Positions 27,066 to 37,189 of a DNA stretch of 64,000 nucleotides are shown here, one piece after another. The translations under genes were made by a program, and so were the position numbers. Source of the DNA: Thiosulfatihalobacter marinus (lineage in GTDB: Bacteria; Pseudomonadota; Alphaproteobacteria; Rhodobacterales; Rhodobacteraceae). The stretch's first letter is position 1; the number at the start of each line of letters is the position of its first letter. The DNA lies in assembly GCF_016019955.1 (NCBI RefSeq), contig NZ_JAECRZ010000007.1:62001-126000 (forward strand), read 5' to 3'. The notes under the pieces were generated by a model. That model saw only the letters and a program-made list of their open reading frames with translations. It had not been told where the DNA came from and did not search any database.

Positions 27066-27992
27066 TCAGGCGCGGGTGGTTTCGCCACGGGCGACCTTGC
27101 GAATCTGGCTGGGGGCGTGGCCGAAATGCTGCTGGCTGAATCGGGTGAAATAGGCCGCGCTGCCAAAGCCCAGCGACGCGGCGACCTCGTTGATTGGCAG
27201 GTCCGTGTGGATCAGCAGCGAGCGGGCCTCGTGCTGGATCATCTGGCTGAGCATGTCCGCCGCCGTCAGGCCCGCGCATTGCCGGCACACGCGGGTCAGG
27301 TGGGTGGGGGTGATGTCCAGCCGGTCCGCATAGGCGGCCATGCCCTGTCCCGAGCGAAAATCCTGCGCAATCAGATCGCAAAAGCGGCGCACGAGCCGTT
27401 CGGCGGCCCTGGCCGGGGGCAGCGGGCCGGCCTCCTGTATCTGGCGGCGCAGCGTGATCGACATAAGTTGGACATGGGCGTTGAGCGCCTCGGCCAGAAA
27501 AGGCCGGTCCTCGTGCAGTTCGCGGCGAAGGGCATCGAAGACCGAGGTCATTTCGGCCTGGGCCAGCCCGTCGGTCAGGCGCAGATGCTGAGTACGATCG
27601 GGCAGGGAGACCCGCCCGTCATCGGGGATCAGAATGGCCTGTCCCTGTACCTGAAGCCCAAGTTCGAAGGCCAGCAGCTTGCCCGCCGGGACAAACAGCG
27701 CGTTATGGGCGCCGAACCCGCGCCGGATCCCGTGCAGCAGAACCCGGCCCTGTCCGCGTGTTGTCCACAAAAGAATATGGTGGTTGCGCACATGCAACTG
27801 CTCAAGTAGCCAGGATTCGCCCTTGATCAGCTGCGGGAAGGTGACAACCTTGATGCGTGCCAGGGGCTTGTCCGGCGAAGGATGTCCGGTGACGGTCGGC
27901 CTGGGGCTTTGCTCCTGCATGGCAGGTTGGCCCTTGCGGGTCATGAATGATGGGATATGTAAACTGTGCTCGGCCATGGCGGCGGAAAACAT
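27066..27992 (-). CDS. AraC-family transcriptional regulator
   Basis: 308 residues. The N-terminal half is a cupin-like sensing domain (HHILLWTTRGQGRVLLHG, FVPAGKLLAFELG). The C-terminal 100 residues hold two helix-turn-helix motifs: MAAYADRLDITPTHLTRVCRQ and INEVAASLGFGSAAYFTRFSQQHFGHAPSQIR. Several in-frame ATGs (27992, 27977, 27920) exist without a decisive ribosome site; the longest is given. It is transcribed toward the ABC transporter but is cut off from it by a terminator, so the transporter is a plausible target, not a proven one. Confidence 0.9.
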   Translation of the reverse strand: MFSAAMAEHSLHIPSFMTRKGQPAMQEQSPRPTVTGHPSPDKPLARIKVVTFPQLIKGESWLLEQLHVRNHHILLWTTRGQGRVLLHGIRRGFGAHNALFVPAGKLLAFELGLQVQGQAILIPDDGRVSLPDRTQHLRLTDGLAQAEMTSVFDALRRELHEDRPFLAEALNAHVQLMSITLRRQIQEAGPLPPARAAERLVRRFCDLIAQDFRSGQGMAAYADRLDITPTHLTRVCRQCAGLTAADMLSQMIQHEARSLLIHTDLPINEVAASLGFGSAAYFTRFSQQHFGHAPSQIRKVARGETTRA

Positions 27993-28033
27993 GCGCGCAA
28001 TGTTTCAAAAGCGCAAGGGAGTGTCTGCGGTGG

Positions 28034-28915
28034 TCAGGCGGAATCCGGCCGATATCGATGCCAGTGGCCCATTTTGGAACGGAACCATGTGCGCTGACGC
28101 TTGGCGAATTGCCGCGTGGCGATGGTGGCGCGGCTGCGGGCCTCTTCCAGAGACAGTTCGCCGCGCAGATGGGCGATCAGTTCCGGCGCGCCGATGGCCT
28201 TGGTCGACAGATTTTCGTGGGTCCAGCCGTCCAGATTGGCGCGCGCCTCGTCCAGCGCGCCCAAGTCCAGCATCTGATCGAACCGACGCGCGATACGGGT
28301 GTTTAGCCAATCGCGATCCGCGTCCACGAGCAGGGGGCGGGCCTGATCCAGCGGCAGGAGTGGCGGCGGCGTTTCATCCTGCCAGTCTGCCAGCGGCCGG
28401 CCGGTGGCACGCAACACTTCCCAGGCGCGCTGAACCCGCATCGGATTGAGCCGGTCGATACGCGCCGCCGTTTCGCTGTCCAGCTCTGCCAGAAGCGACC
28501 GGAATCCATGGGTGGCCACACGGGCATTGGCCTCGTCGCGGATATCGGGCGGGGTGGGGGGGATTTGCGCCAGCCCGTTGGTGAGCGCAGAAAAATAGAG
28601 GCCGGTGCCGCCAACGATGATTGGCCGTTCCGGCCCGGCCAGCAGCGGCGCCACCTCACGCAGCCAATGACCTACGGAATAGTCCGCATCGCCTGCCACA
28701 TGCCCATAAAGCGCATGGCGGGCGCGCAATTCGTCCTCGACCGAGGGGCGCGCGGTGAGGATCCGCCAGTTTGCAAAGACCTGAATGGCATCGGCATTGA
28801 CGATCACGCCGCCGCCGGACTCGGCGATGCGCAACGCAAGCGCGCTTTTGCCCGAGGCGGTCGGGCCGGCGATCAGAACCGGGCAATCGGCGGGGATGTC
28901 GGGCAGTTCGCTCAT
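28034..28915 (-). CDS. miaA: tRNA dimethylallyltransferase
   Basis: 293 residues. Adds dimethylallyl to A37 of tRNAs reading UNN codons. P-loop [16 protein letters not shown] at about 17-32, then [53 protein letters not shown] and the C-terminal [15 protein letters not shown]. The frame extends 25 residues upstream, but ATG 28915 ([12 protein letters not shown]) fits the family start. It is divergent from pyrH. Confidence 0.95.
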   Translation of the reverse strand: MSELPDIPADCPVLIAGPTASGKSALALRIAESGGGVIVNADAIQVFANWRILTARPSVEDELRARHALYGHVAGDADYSVGHWLREVAPLLAGPERPIIVGGTGLYFSALTNGLAQIPPTPPDIRDEANARVATHGFRSLLAELDSETAARIDRLNPMRVQRAWEVLRATGRPLADWQDETPPPLLPLDQARPLLVDADRDWLNTRIARRFDQMLDLGALDEARANLDGWTHENLSTKAIGAPELIAHLRGELSLEEARSRATIATRQFAKRQRTWFRSKMGHWHRYRPDSA

Positions 28916-29031
28916 TGCGGCGGCCGGCATTTCGCGAATTCGTGGGATTTGGGGAACTCTCGCATTGAACCTGACCGCGTTTTCCGACATTTTGCGCCCG
29001 ATCCTAATTCGACGCGCAGACGGAGTGCAAC

Positions 29032-29766
29032 ATGAGCGACGACACCGCCCCGAAGGACACCACCTACAAACGTGTGATGCTCAAGATTTCGGGGGAGGCG
29101 CTGATGGGGGATCAGGGTTTCGGCCTGCATCCGCCCACCGTGCAGCGTATCGCGCGCGAAGTGAAGTCGGTGCATGACATGGGGGTGGAGATCTGCATGG
29201 TCATCGGGGGCGGCAATATCTTTCGCGGCCTTCAGGGTTCGGCCCAGGGGATGGAGCGCACAACCGCCGATTACATGGGGATGCTGGCCACAGTGATGAA
29301 CGCGCTGGCGATGCAGTCGGCGCTGGAAGCCGTGGGTGTGTTCACCCGCGTGATCTCGGCGATCCGCATGGATGAGGTGTGCGAGCCCTATATTCGGCGC
29401 CGCGCCGTGCGCCACCTGGAAAAGAAACGTGTCTGCATCTTTGCCGCGGGAACCGGCAACCCCTATTTCACCACCGACACCGCCGCAACGCTGCGGGCCA
29501 ATGAAATGGCCTGCGAAGCGATCCTGATGGGCAAGAACGGGGTTGACGGTGTGTATGACAAGGACCCGAAGGCGCATGGTGACGCAAAACGCTATGATCA
29601 GGTGAGCTATGATGACGTGCTTACCAAGCGCCTGAAGGTGATGGATGCCAGCGCCATCGCCCTGGCACGGGAAAACAACCTGCCGATCATCGTTTTCGGC
29701 CTGGACGAGCCGGGCGGGTTCAAGGGCATTCTGGCGGGGCAGGGCACCTATACAAAGGTCCAGTGA
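29032..29766 (+). CDS. pyrH: UMP kinase
   Basis: 244 residues, hexameric bacterial UMP kinase of the amino-acid-kinase fold, making UDP from UMP. Motifs: [69 protein letters not shown] and [16 protein letters not shown]. It heads the long forward run that continues with frr, 61 bp downstream. The usual upstream genes rpsB and tsf are not here. Confidence 0.97.
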   Translation: MSDDTAPKDTTYKRVMLKISGEALMGDQGFGLHPPTVQRIAREVKSVHDMGVEICMVIGGGNIFRGLQGSAQGMERTTADYMGMLATVMNALAMQSALEAVGVFTRVISAIRMDEVCEPYIRRRAVRHLEKKRVCIFAAGTGNPYFTTDTAATLRANEMACEAILMGKNGVDGVYDKDPKAHGDAKRYDQVSYDDVLTKRLKVMDASAIALARENNLPIIVFGLDEPGGFKGILAGQGTYTKVQ

Positions 29767-29827
29767 TCCCGCTAGAGTAGGAAAGAAACTGGGGGCCGTG
29801 GGCCCGGAAAAGAAAAAGAGCAAGCCA

Positions 29828-30394
29828 ATGTCCGACGAAGATTTCGAGATTGATACCGACGACCTGACCCGCCGGATGGAAGGCGCGATGGGGGCGCTCA
29901 AGACCGAGTTTGCCTCGCTGCGTACGGGGCGGGCCTCGGCCACGATGCTGGAGCCGGTGATGGTGGAGGCCTATGGCCAGAAAACCCCGATCAACCAGGT
30001 GGGTACGGTGAACGTGCCCGAGCCACGCATGGTGACGATCAACGTGTGGGACCGTTCGCTGGTGAGCGCGGTTGAAAAGGCGATCATGAATTCCGGTCTG
30101 GGCATCAATCCGCAGACCAACGGCACCATCGTGATGCTGCCGATCCCCGAGTTGAACGAGGAGCGCCGTGCCGAGCTGGCGCGGGTGGCGGCACAATATG
30201 CCGAACACGCGCGGGTGGCGATCCGCAATGTGCGCCGCGACGGCATGGACCAGATCAAGAAAGCCAAGGCGGCGGGTATGTCGGAAGACGACCAGAAAAT
30301 CTGGGAATCCGAGGTGCAGGAGTTGACCGACGATTTCATCAGGCAGGTCGACAAGGCGCTGGACCACAAACAATCCGAAATCATGCAGGTCTGA
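29828..30394 (+). CDS. frr: Ribosome recycling factor
   Basis: 188 residues, full length. Splits post-termination ribosomes with EF-G. Signatures: [67 protein letters not shown] and [17 protein letters not shown]-like ending. The frame is open upstream into pyrH, but ATG 29828 is the family start. uppS follows after 4 bp. Confidence 0.97.
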   Translation: MSDEDFEIDTDDLTRRMEGAMGALKTEFASLRTGRASATMLEPVMVEAYGQKTPINQVGTVNVPEPRMVTINVWDRSLVSAVEKAIMNSGLGINPQTNGTIVMLPIPELNEERRAELARVAAQYAEHARVAIRNVRRDGMDQIKKAKAAGMSEDDQKIWESEVQELTDDFIRQVDKALDHKQSEIMQV

Positions 30395-30398
30395 GCGG

Positions 30399-31121
30399 AT
30401 GCCCGAGGATCAGTCCCCGCGGGGCCCGCGGCATGTGGCCATCATCATGGATGGCAATGGCCGTTGGGCACAGGCCCGGGGGCGGCCTCGGCTGTTTGGC
30501 CACCATGCAGGCGCCAAACGCGTCAAGGAAATCGTGCGCGCCTGCAAGCCTTTGGGGGTCAAGTATCTGACAATCTTTGGTTTTTCCACAGAAAACTGGA
30601 AGCGCACCCAGGCCGAAGTTGCCGGGCTGATGAGCCTGTTTCGCCAGTATATCCGCAAGGAAGCGCGTGCGCTGAAGGCCGAGGGCGTGCGTGTGCGTTT
30701 CATCGGCGACCGGGTGAAGCTGGACGACAAGCTGCGCGCGCTGATGGATGAGCTGGAGGAACTGACCCAGGAAAACGATGACGTGCACCTGACGATCGCG
30801 CTGAACTATGGGGGGCGCGACGAGGTGGCGCGGGCCACACAGAGGCTGGCCCAGGATGTGGCGGAGGGGCGTCTGAAACCCGAGGACGTGGACGAGGAGA
30901 CGCTTCCGAAATATCTGGACACTTGTGTGTTGCCCGATCCCGACCTGGTGATCCGCACCAGTGGTGAGGCGCGGATTTCCAACTTTCTGCTGTGGCAGTC
31001 GGCCTATGCCGAGTACGAGTTCATCGACACGCTGTGGCCGGATTTCTCGAAGGAAGAGTTCCGCGGGCTGGTGGATGCCTATTCGGCGCGTGACCGCAGA
31101 TTCGGTGCGATCAGCGCGTGA
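30399..31121 (+). CDS. uppS: Undecaprenyl diphosphate synthase
   Basis: 240 residues. cis-Prenyltransferase that builds the C55 carrier lipid for peptidoglycan and LPS. Motifs: AIIMDGNGRWAQARG (catalytic Asp, P-loop), KYLTIFGFSTENWKR, LTIALNYGGRDE and DLVIRTSGEARISNFLLWQSAYAEYEF. Its TGA overlaps the GTG start of cdsA (GTGA). Confidence 0.97.
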   Translation: MPEDQSPRGPRHVAIIMDGNGRWAQARGRPRLFGHHAGAKRVKEIVRACKPLGVKYLTIFGFSTENWKRTQAEVAGLMSLFRQYIRKEARALKAEGVRVRFIGDRVKLDDKLRALMDELEELTQENDDVHLTIALNYGGRDEVARATQRLAQDVAEGRLKPEDVDEETLPKYLDTCVLPDPDLVIRTSGEARISNFLLWQSAYAEYEFIDTLWPDFSKEEFRGLVDAYSARDRRFGAISA

Positions 31122-31903
31122 ACGGGACCGGCGGAAACACTCCCGGAAGATGGGGCGATCTGCCGGCGCGGGTGGGATCGGCGGCGGTGATGCTGACGGT
31201 TGGCGCCGCGGCGATCTGGGCCGGTGGAATGTGGTTTCAGGTATTGGTCGCGGTCATCGGCGGCGGCATGATCTGGGAATTTTCGCGCCTGATGGGGCCC
31301 GACAAGCAGCGGTTTGCCGTCCCCATGGGGCTGTTGGCGGCGGTGGCGCTGGCGTCGACGGCGGTATTGCCCGCCCAGGCGATATTCCCGGTGCTGTTGG
31401 CCGTGGCCATAGCCGGGGCCACTCAGCTTGAAAAAGATCGTTTGGTTTACGGGCTTTACGCGGCGGCGTTGATCCTGGCCTGTTTCGGGCTGATCGTGAT
31501 CCGCGAAACGCGGGGCGCTTATTGGATCGTCTGGCTGGTCAGCGTTGTGGTGGTCACGGATGTGGCGGGATATTTCGCAGGGAAACTGTTGGGTGGGCCA
31601 AAATTCTGGCCCAGTGTCAGCCCCAAGAAAACCTGGTCGGGCACCGTTGCGGGCTGGATCGCGGCGGCGGGCGTGGGCATGGTATTTGGCGGTGTGCCGC
31701 TGATCGTTCTGAGCGTGATGACATCCTTCTCTTCGCAGATGGGAGATGCGGCCGAGAGCGCGCTAAAGCGGCGGGCAGGCATCAAGGACAGTTCCAACCT
31801 GATCCCCGGTCACGGCGGTTTGCTGGACCGGTTTGACGCCATGCTGGGGGCGGCGTTGTTTGTGCTGCTGATGGGGGCGGCGCTGGGGCTGCCGGCGGTA
31901 TGA
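31118..31903 (+). CDS. cdsA: Phosphatidate cytidylyltransferase
   Basis: 261 residues, about seven or eight hydrophobic segments. It makes CDP-diacylglycerol, the branch point of phospholipid synthesis. The C-terminal signature is GDAAESALKRRAGIKDSSNLIPGHGGLLDRFD, with KLLGGPKFWPSVSPKKTWSGTVAG before it. It uses a GTG start overlapping the uppS stop and itself overlaps dxr by ATGA, so translation is coupled through all three. Confidence 0.96.
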   Translation: MNGTGGNTPGRWGDLPARVGSAAVMLTVGAAAIWAGGMWFQVLVAVIGGGMIWEFSRLMGPDKQRFAVPMGLLAAVALASTAVLPAQAIFPVLLAVAIAGATQLEKDRLVYGLYAAALILACFGLIVIRETRGAYWIVWLVSVVVVTDVAGYFAGKLLGGPKFWPSVSPKKTWSGTVAGWIAAAGVGMVFGGVPLIVLSVMTSFSSQMGDAAESALKRRAGIKDSSNLIPGHGGLLDRFDAMLGAALFVLLMGAALGLPAV

Positions 31904-33072
31904 GGAAAGTTTCGATATTCGGCGCCACGGGATCGATCGGGCAGAACACGATCGATCTGATCGCGCGCGATCCCGAAGCCTATGATGTGGTGGCGCTGAG
32001 CGGCGGACGCAACATTGCCCGTCTGGCCGCGGATGCACGACGGTTGCGCGCGGATGTCGCGGTGACGGCTGATGAGGCGCGGCTAGAAGAACTGCGCGCG
32101 GCGCTGGCCGGGACGGGAATCGAGGCGGCGGCAGGGGCCGCGGCCATTGATGAGGCGGCGGCGCGGCCCGCGGATTGGGTGATGAGCGCGATCGTGGGGG
32201 CGGCAGGGCTGAAACCCGGCCTTCGGGCGCTGGAGCAGGGCGCGACGCTGGCGTTGGCCAACAAGGAATCGCTGGTCACGGCGGGCGCGCTGGTTATGGA
32301 CACCGCCGCGCGCCACGGCGCCCGCATTCTACCGGTAGACAGCGAACATTCGGCGGTGTTCCAGGCGCTTGTTGGCGAAGACATGGACGCGGTAGAGCGC
32401 ATCGTCATCACCGCCAGCGGTGGCGCGTTTCGCGACTGGAGCCTTGAGCAGATGGCAGGGGCAACCCCTGAACAGGCCGCGACCCATCCCAATTGGGACA
32501 TGGGCCAGCGGATCACGATCGACAGCGCGAGCATGTTTAACAAGGCGCTGGAGGTTATTGAAACCAAAGAGTTCTTTGGGTGTCCGCATGAGATGATTGA
32601 GGTGTTGGTGCACCCGGAATCTCTGGTTCATGCGCTGGTCGGGTTCAATGACGGCGCGCTGATGGCGCATGTCGGACCGCCGGATATGCGCCACGCGATA
32701 GGTTATGCGCTGCATTGGCCAGCGCGCAGGGCGCTGCCGGTGGAACGGCTGGATCTCGCGCAGATCGGGCAGCTGACCTTTCGCGCGCCCGATCCGGCCC
32801 GGTACCCGGCGCTGCGGCTGGCGCATGAGGTGCTGGCGGCGGGCGGGCTGGCCGGGGCAGTGTTCAACGCGGCCAAGGAACGGGCGCTGGACGGGTTTCT
32901 GGAGCGACGCATCGGTTTTCTGCAAATGGCCGAAGTTGTGGAAGAGGTGTTGACGCGGCTGACGGGATCACAATGCCTCAAGAATGCCGAAATCACCCTT
33001 GATACCGTGCAGGAAACAGACCATTTGGCCCGAAAGACGGCCGAAGCGGCCATGGCAGACATCAACAGGTAG
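31900..33072 (+). CDS. dxr: 1-Deoxy-D-xylulose 5-phosphate reductoisomerase
   Basis: 390 residues. Second step of the MEP isoprenoid pathway, feeding uppS. NADPH site SIFGATGSIGQNTIDLI; substrate and metal sites LANKESLVTAGALVM, LPVDSEHSAVFQAL, ITASGGAFRDW, THPNWDMGQRITIDSASMFNKALEVIE and HPESLVHALVGF. The usual genus is intact. It starts inside the end of cdsA (4-nt overlap); rseP follows after 9 bp. Confidence 0.97.
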   Translation: MRKVSIFGATGSIGQNTIDLIARDPEAYDVVALSGGRNIARLAADARRLRADVAVTADEARLEELRAALAGTGIEAAAGAAAIDEAAARPADWVMSAIVGAAGLKPGLRALEQGATLALANKESLVTAGALVMDTAARHGARILPVDSEHSAVFQALVGEDMDAVERIVITASGGAFRDWSLEQMAGATPEQAATHPNWDMGQRITIDSASMFNKALEVIETKEFFGCPHEMIEVLVHPESLVHALVGFNDGALMAHVGPPDMRHAIGYALHWPARRALPVERLDLAQIGQLTFRAPDPARYPALRLAHEVLAAGGLAGAVFNAAKERALDGFLERRIGFLQMAEVVEEVLTRLTGSQCLKNAEITLDTVQETDHLARKTAEAAMADINR

Positions 33073-33081
33073 GACCCGGTT

Positions 33082-34428
33082 TTGGACATTTTCGCCTTTC
33101 TCCCGAGCTTCGGAAATTCGATTCTCGTGGTGCTGGCCTTTGTGGTGGCGCTGTCGGTGATCGTGGCGATCCATGAATACGGGCATTACATTGTCGGTCG
33201 CTGGTCGGGCATTCATGCCGAGGTGTTCTCGCTGGGGTTTGGTCCGGTTCTGTGGGCGCGCGATGACAAACGCGGCACGAAATGGCAGATCGCGGCGATT
33301 CCGCTGGGGGGCTATGTGCGGTTCAAGGGCGATTCCAATGCCGCCAGCGGCAAGGATGGCGCGGCGATGGAGCGGCTGTCGGAGGACGAATTGCGCAGCA
33401 CCATGCACGGTGCCCCGCTTTGGGCCCGCACGGCGACGGTGGCGGCAGGGCCGGTGTTCAATTTTGCCCTGTCGATCCTGATTTTCGCGATTGTCCTGAT
33501 GTCTAACGGCAAGGTGGGCGAATCGCTGATCGTGGGCGAATTGCGGGAGCTTCCGAATGTGAGCTATACGCTGCGTCCGGGCGACGAAGTGCTGGCAATC
33601 GATGGGCAGGCGCTGCCGTCGCTGGGCAATGGCGAGGCCTATGACAGGTTCTGGGAAGAGATGACCAAGGCCAATCCGCTGCCCTATCAGGTGCGCCGGG
33701 CTGACGAGGTGATCGAGGTGACGGGTCCGTACCTGTATCCGCCCATCGTATTGCAGCTTGCACCCAAATCCGCGGCTTATGGCGCTGGTTTGCAGGTGGG
33801 CGACGTGTTCACGGCAATCGATGGCAAACCGATCGTGGCCTTTTCCGAACTGAAAGATGCGGTCGAGAATGGCGACGGGCGCACGTTGATGCTGACGGTG
33901 AACCGGGCGGGCGAGGAGCAGGATATTGCCCTGACCCCGCGCCGGGTGGACGAGCCACAGGCCGATGGCGGGTTCCAGACCTATTGGCGGATCGGCATTG
34001 GCGGCGGGCTGGCCTTTGAGCCGGCGACCGAGTCGCTTGGGCCGGCGGCGGCGGTATGGAGCGGCGTGCAGCAGACCGGGCGGATCATCGAAGGGTCCAT
34101 TTCGGGGCTGTATCACATGATTACCGGCGCGATCAGCAGCTGTAACCTGTCTGGTCCGGTGGGCATTGCCCAGACCTCGGGCGCGATGGCAAGCCAGGGG
34201 GTGCAGAGCTTTGTCTGGTTCATCGCCGTTCTGTCAACCGCGATCGGGATGCTGAACCTGTTTCCGATACCGGTTCTGGATGGCGGGCATCTGGTGTTCT
34301 ACGCTTATGAAGCGGTCACGGGCAAACCGCCCAGTGACGGGGCGCTGCGCGTGCTGATGACGATGGGGCTGATTATCGTGCTGGGGCTGATGCTGTTCGG
34401 GCTGACCAACGATCTGTTCTGCCCATAA
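33082..34428 (+). CDS. rseP: Site-2 intramembrane zinc metalloprotease RseP
   Basis: 448 residues. Zinc motif HEYGH at 31-35 in the first helix. The PDZ region is about 120-290 (LRPGDEVLAIDGQALPS and LQVGDVFTAIDGKPIVAF, suggesting two PDZ copies). The second zinc-site motif PVLDGGHLVFY lies in the C-terminal membrane part. It cleaves membrane anti-sigma factors and remnant signal peptides. The start codon is TTG at 33082, the only start giving the family N-terminus. Its place before bamA is the common alphaproteobacterial arrangement. Confidence 0.95.
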   Translation: MDIFAFLPSFGNSILVVLAFVVALSVIVAIHEYGHYIVGRWSGIHAEVFSLGFGPVLWARDDKRGTKWQIAAIPLGGYVRFKGDSNAASGKDGAAMERLSEDELRSTMHGAPLWARTATVAAGPVFNFALSILIFAIVLMSNGKVGESLIVGELRELPNVSYTLRPGDEVLAIDGQALPSLGNGEAYDRFWEEMTKANPLPYQVRRADEVIEVTGPYLYPPIVLQLAPKSAAYGAGLQVGDVFTAIDGKPIVAFSELKDAVENGDGRTLMLTVNRAGEEQDIALTPRRVDEPQADGGFQTYWRIGIGGGLAFEPATESLGPAAAVWSGVQQTGRIIEGSISGLYHMITGAISSCNLSGPVGIAQTSGAMASQGVQSFVWFIAVLSTAIGMLNLFPIPVLDGGHLVFYAYEAVTGKPPSDGALRVLMTMGLIIVLGLMLFGLTNDLFCP

Positions 34429-34507
34429 CCGCCCGACCGTTGCCCTAATTCTGCCAGAATTCGCGCCTATGTTGGGCGCAGATGAAGACAGAACCAGGGT
34501 GATCCCC

Positions 34508-34645
34508 ATGCATACCATCACTGACGGATATCGCGCGATTGGCTTGCTGATCGATATCAACTGGGATCGGCTGTTGTTTCCGGCGGCCATTCTGGCCGGG
34601 TTGATGCTGGGTGCCTATATCGGGATGTTCCTGGCGCAGTTCTGA
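34508..34645 (+). CDS. Small single-pass membrane protein (45 aa)
   Basis: 45 residues starting MHTITDGYRAIGLLIDINWD and ending in one hydrophobic helix (LLFPAAILAGLMLGAYIGMFLAQF). GGGTGAT-like sequence (AGGGTGATCCCC) precedes the ATG. It lies in the 403-bp gap between rseP and bamA and is followed by a perfect 13-bp inverted repeat. I do not recognise a named family. The coherent coding pattern and position support a real gene. Confidence 0.6.
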   Translation: MHTITDGYRAIGLLIDINWDRLLFPAAILAGLMLGAYIGMFLAQF

Positions 34646-34668
34646 ACCCTCCGGGACTGGTTGAGACC

Positions 34669-34702
34669 CACAACCCGCCACCAGATGATGTGGCGGGTTG
34701 TG
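34669..34702 (+). terminator. 13-bp perfect inverted repeat, probable terminator without a T run
   Basis: CACAACCCGCCAC (34669-34681), 8-nt loop, GTGGCGGGTTGTG (34690-34702). It follows the 45-aa ORF by 23 bp and precedes bamA. No T tract follows (GTGTTCAT), so it may be an attenuator or mRNA-stabilising hairpin instead. Confidence 0.5.
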
Positions 34703-34769
34703 GTGTTCATACCAGTGCCTGTGGATAACTTTATCTCCCGTATTGCAACAGTCTGCGCCGATTGGTCTT

Positions 34770-34798
34770 TTGACAAGTGGTCCCATTCCCGCTAGTCA
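34770..34798 (+). promoter_or_regulatory. Possible promoter before bamA
   Basis: A consensus -35 TTGACA (34770-34775) is followed after 17 bp by TAGTCA (34793-34798), a poor -10. It lies 34 bp above the bamA start, and after the hairpin, where a separate bamA promoter would be expected. Confidence 0.3.
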
Positions 34799-34831
34799 CG
34801 TTCCAACTGGGATGTCTTGCGGAGTTTGGGA

Positions 34832-37183
34832 ATGTCCAAACAAGGAAGAGCCTTGGCCTGTGCCAGGGACGGCGGCTATACGCGAATCAGGCAGCTTGGC
34901 TTTGCCTTTTTCTTTTTGATTTCAGCACTTTTGCTGGCACTGCCGAATTTGGCACTGGCGCAGCAGTACAATTTCGGGTCGATCGCGGTCGAGGGCAACC
35001 AGCGGATCGAATCCTCTGCCATCATCAATTACGCAGGAATCACCACGGGCCAGGCCGTCAGCGGCGGACAGTTGAACGGTGCTTATCAAAGGGTTCTGGA
35101 CAGTGGGCTGTTCGAATCCGTGGATATGGTGCCCAGCGGAAACAGGCTGGTGATCAAGGTCAAGGAATATCCGACGATCAACCAGATCAGTTTTGAAGGC
35201 AACGCGCGTCTCAAGGATGATGTTCTGGAAGGACTGGTGGAATCACAACCCCGGCTGGTTCTGAATCCAACTGTGGCAGAGCGTGACGCGGCGCGCATCA
35301 CCCAGGCCTATGCCGAGTCCGGCCGGCTTGCGGCGCGGGTTACACCGCGCATTATCCGGCGCAGCGAGAACCGGGCAGATCTGGTATTCGAGATCTTCGA
35401 GGGCGGTATCGTGGAGATCGAGCGCATCGGATTTGTCGGCAATCAGGAGTATTCCGACCGCCGCCTGCGCCGTGTTCTGGGCACCAAGCAGGCCGGCGTG
35501 TTTCGGGTGTTTTTCAAGCAGGACACGTTCGTCAACGACCGGATCGAATTCGACAAGCAGGTGCTGCGTGATTTCTACCTGTCGCGCGGCTTTGTGGATT
35601 TCCGTGTCACCAGTGTGAACGCAGAGCTTTCACGGGAACGCGACAGCTATTTCATCACGTTCAACGTTGAAGAGGGGCAGCAGTTTCAATTCGGCAATGT
35701 GAGCACCGTAAGCGAAGTGGCCGGGGTTGATCCGCAGGAATACCAGGATGCGATCAAACTCAAGCCCGGCGTGATCTATTCGCCCTTGCAGGTGGAAAAC
35801 GCGATCACCCGCATGGAAAACCTGAGCCTGAAACAGGGTCTGGATTTCGTGCGGATCGACCCGCGCATCACACGCAATGACCGCGACCTGACGCTGAATG
35901 TGGAATTCGCCATTGTGCGCGGGCCGCGTATCTTTGTGGAGCGCATCGACATCGAGGGCAACACCACCACGCTGGACCGCGTGATCCGTCAGCAGTTCCG
36001 CATCGTTGAAGGCGACCCGTTCAATCCGCGCGAAATCCGCCAGAGTGCAGAGCGTATCCGGGCCCTGGGGTTCTTTTCTTCCGCCGAGGTGAATGCCCGC
36101 GAAGGCAATTCTCCCGATCAGGTGATCATCGACGTGGATGTCGAGGAACAGCCAACGGGCTCGCTGTCGTTTGGCGGGTCCTATTCAACCAACAGCGGCT
36201 TTGGCCTGACGGCACAGTTCAAGGAACGCAACTTCCTTGGGCGGGGCCAATCGCTCGGCTTTTCGTTTTCGACCGCCTCGGAAATCACGGATTACGGTAT
36301 CTCCTTTGGCGAACCCGCGTTTCTGGGGCGTGATCTGGCGGCGGGTTTCACGCTGGGATATCGCGAGTACGAACCCAGCGACGCGCGGTTCTCGAACATT
36401 GTCGGCGAATTCACCCCGACACTGAGCTTTCCGGTCAGCGAGTTCGGGCGGCTGGACCTGAACTATTCGCTGAAGAACGTGGACATGTCCATCAATTCGG
36501 GCGAGAGCATAGCCGGATCCCTGATTGACGCCGAAGCGGCGCGTGGCGATATCTGGAAAAGTTCGGTCGGGTACAAGTACACGTATGACACGCGCAACAC
36601 GGGTCTGGATCCGAACCGGGGCGTGTTGCTGGAATTCGGTCAGGACTTTGGCGGTTTGGGTGGTGATTACACCTTTGTGAAAACCGGCGCCAAGGCGGTT
36701 GCGGAAACGCGCGTCTTCCACGAGGAAGTCACGCTGCGCGCCGTTTTGGAGGGTGGGATGTTGTATTCGCCCGACAAGGACAGCCGTGTGGATGACCGCT
36801 ATATCACCACGGCCCGCAATATTCGTGGTTTTGATCCCTATGGTATTGGTCCGCGCGAATATCAGGCGGGTGGCGTACAGGACGACGCGTTGGGCGGGAA
36901 CTATTTCGCGGTGGCGCGGTTCGAGGCCGAATTCCCGCTGGGATTGGCCGACGAGATCGGCATCCGGGGCGGGCTGTTCTATGATGTCGGGTCGCTTTGG
37001 GGGCTGGATCAAACCTCGGCCAATGTTCTGTACCAGGACTTCAGCCTGCGCCATGTGGTCGGGTTCTCGATTTTCTGGGATACGGTGATCGGACCGCTGC
37101 GTTTCAACTTCTCCAAGGCATTGAAGAAGGAAGCGTTTGACCGTGAGCAGAATTTCGATTTCACCATCAGCACCCAGTTCTGA
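34832..37183 (+). CDS. bamA: Outer-membrane protein assembly factor BamA
   Basis: 783 residues. A signal peptide (FFFLISALLLALPNLALAQ), five POTRA domains (about 38-435; first IAVEGNQRIESSAIINYAG) and a C-terminal 16-strand barrel of the Bac_surface_Ag family ending in FTISTQF with terminal Phe. It inserts barrel proteins into the outer membrane. Strand-6 motif region NIRGFDPYGIGPRE shows the conserved xRGF. ATG 34832 was preferred over a TTG 15 bp upstream. ompH follows after 6 bp. Confidence 0.96.
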   Translation: MSKQGRALACARDGGYTRIRQLGFAFFFLISALLLALPNLALAQQYNFGSIAVEGNQRIESSAIINYAGITTGQAVSGGQLNGAYQRVLDSGLFESVDMVPSGNRLVIKVKEYPTINQISFEGNARLKDDVLEGLVESQPRLVLNPTVAERDAARITQAYAESGRLAARVTPRIIRRSENRADLVFEIFEGGIVEIERIGFVGNQEYSDRRLRRVLGTKQAGVFRVFFKQDTFVNDRIEFDKQVLRDFYLSRGFVDFRVTSVNAELSRERDSYFITFNVEEGQQFQFGNVSTVSEVAGVDPQEYQDAIKLKPGVIYSPLQVENAITRMENLSLKQGLDFVRIDPRITRNDRDLTLNVEFAIVRGPRIFVERIDIEGNTTTLDRVIRQQFRIVEGDPFNPREIRQSAERIRALGFFSSAEVNAREGNSPDQVIIDVDVEEQPTGSLSFGGSYSTNSGFGLTAQFKERNFLGRGQSLGFSFSTASEITDYGISFGEPAFLGRDLAAGFTLGYREYEPSDARFSNIVGEFTPTLSFPVSEFGRLDLNYSLKNVDMSINSGESIAGSLIDAEAARGDIWKSSVGYKYTYDTRNTGLDPNRGVLLEFGQDFGGLGGDYTFVKTGAKAVAETRVFHEEVTLRAVLEGGMLYSPDKDSRVDDRYITTARNIRGFDPYGIGPREYQAGGVQDDALGGNYFAVARFEAEFPLGLADEIGIRGGLFYDVGSLWGLDQTSANVLYQDFSLRHVVGFSIFWDTVIGPLRFNFSKALKKEAFDREQNFDFTISTQF

Positions 37184-37189
37184 TCGGAT

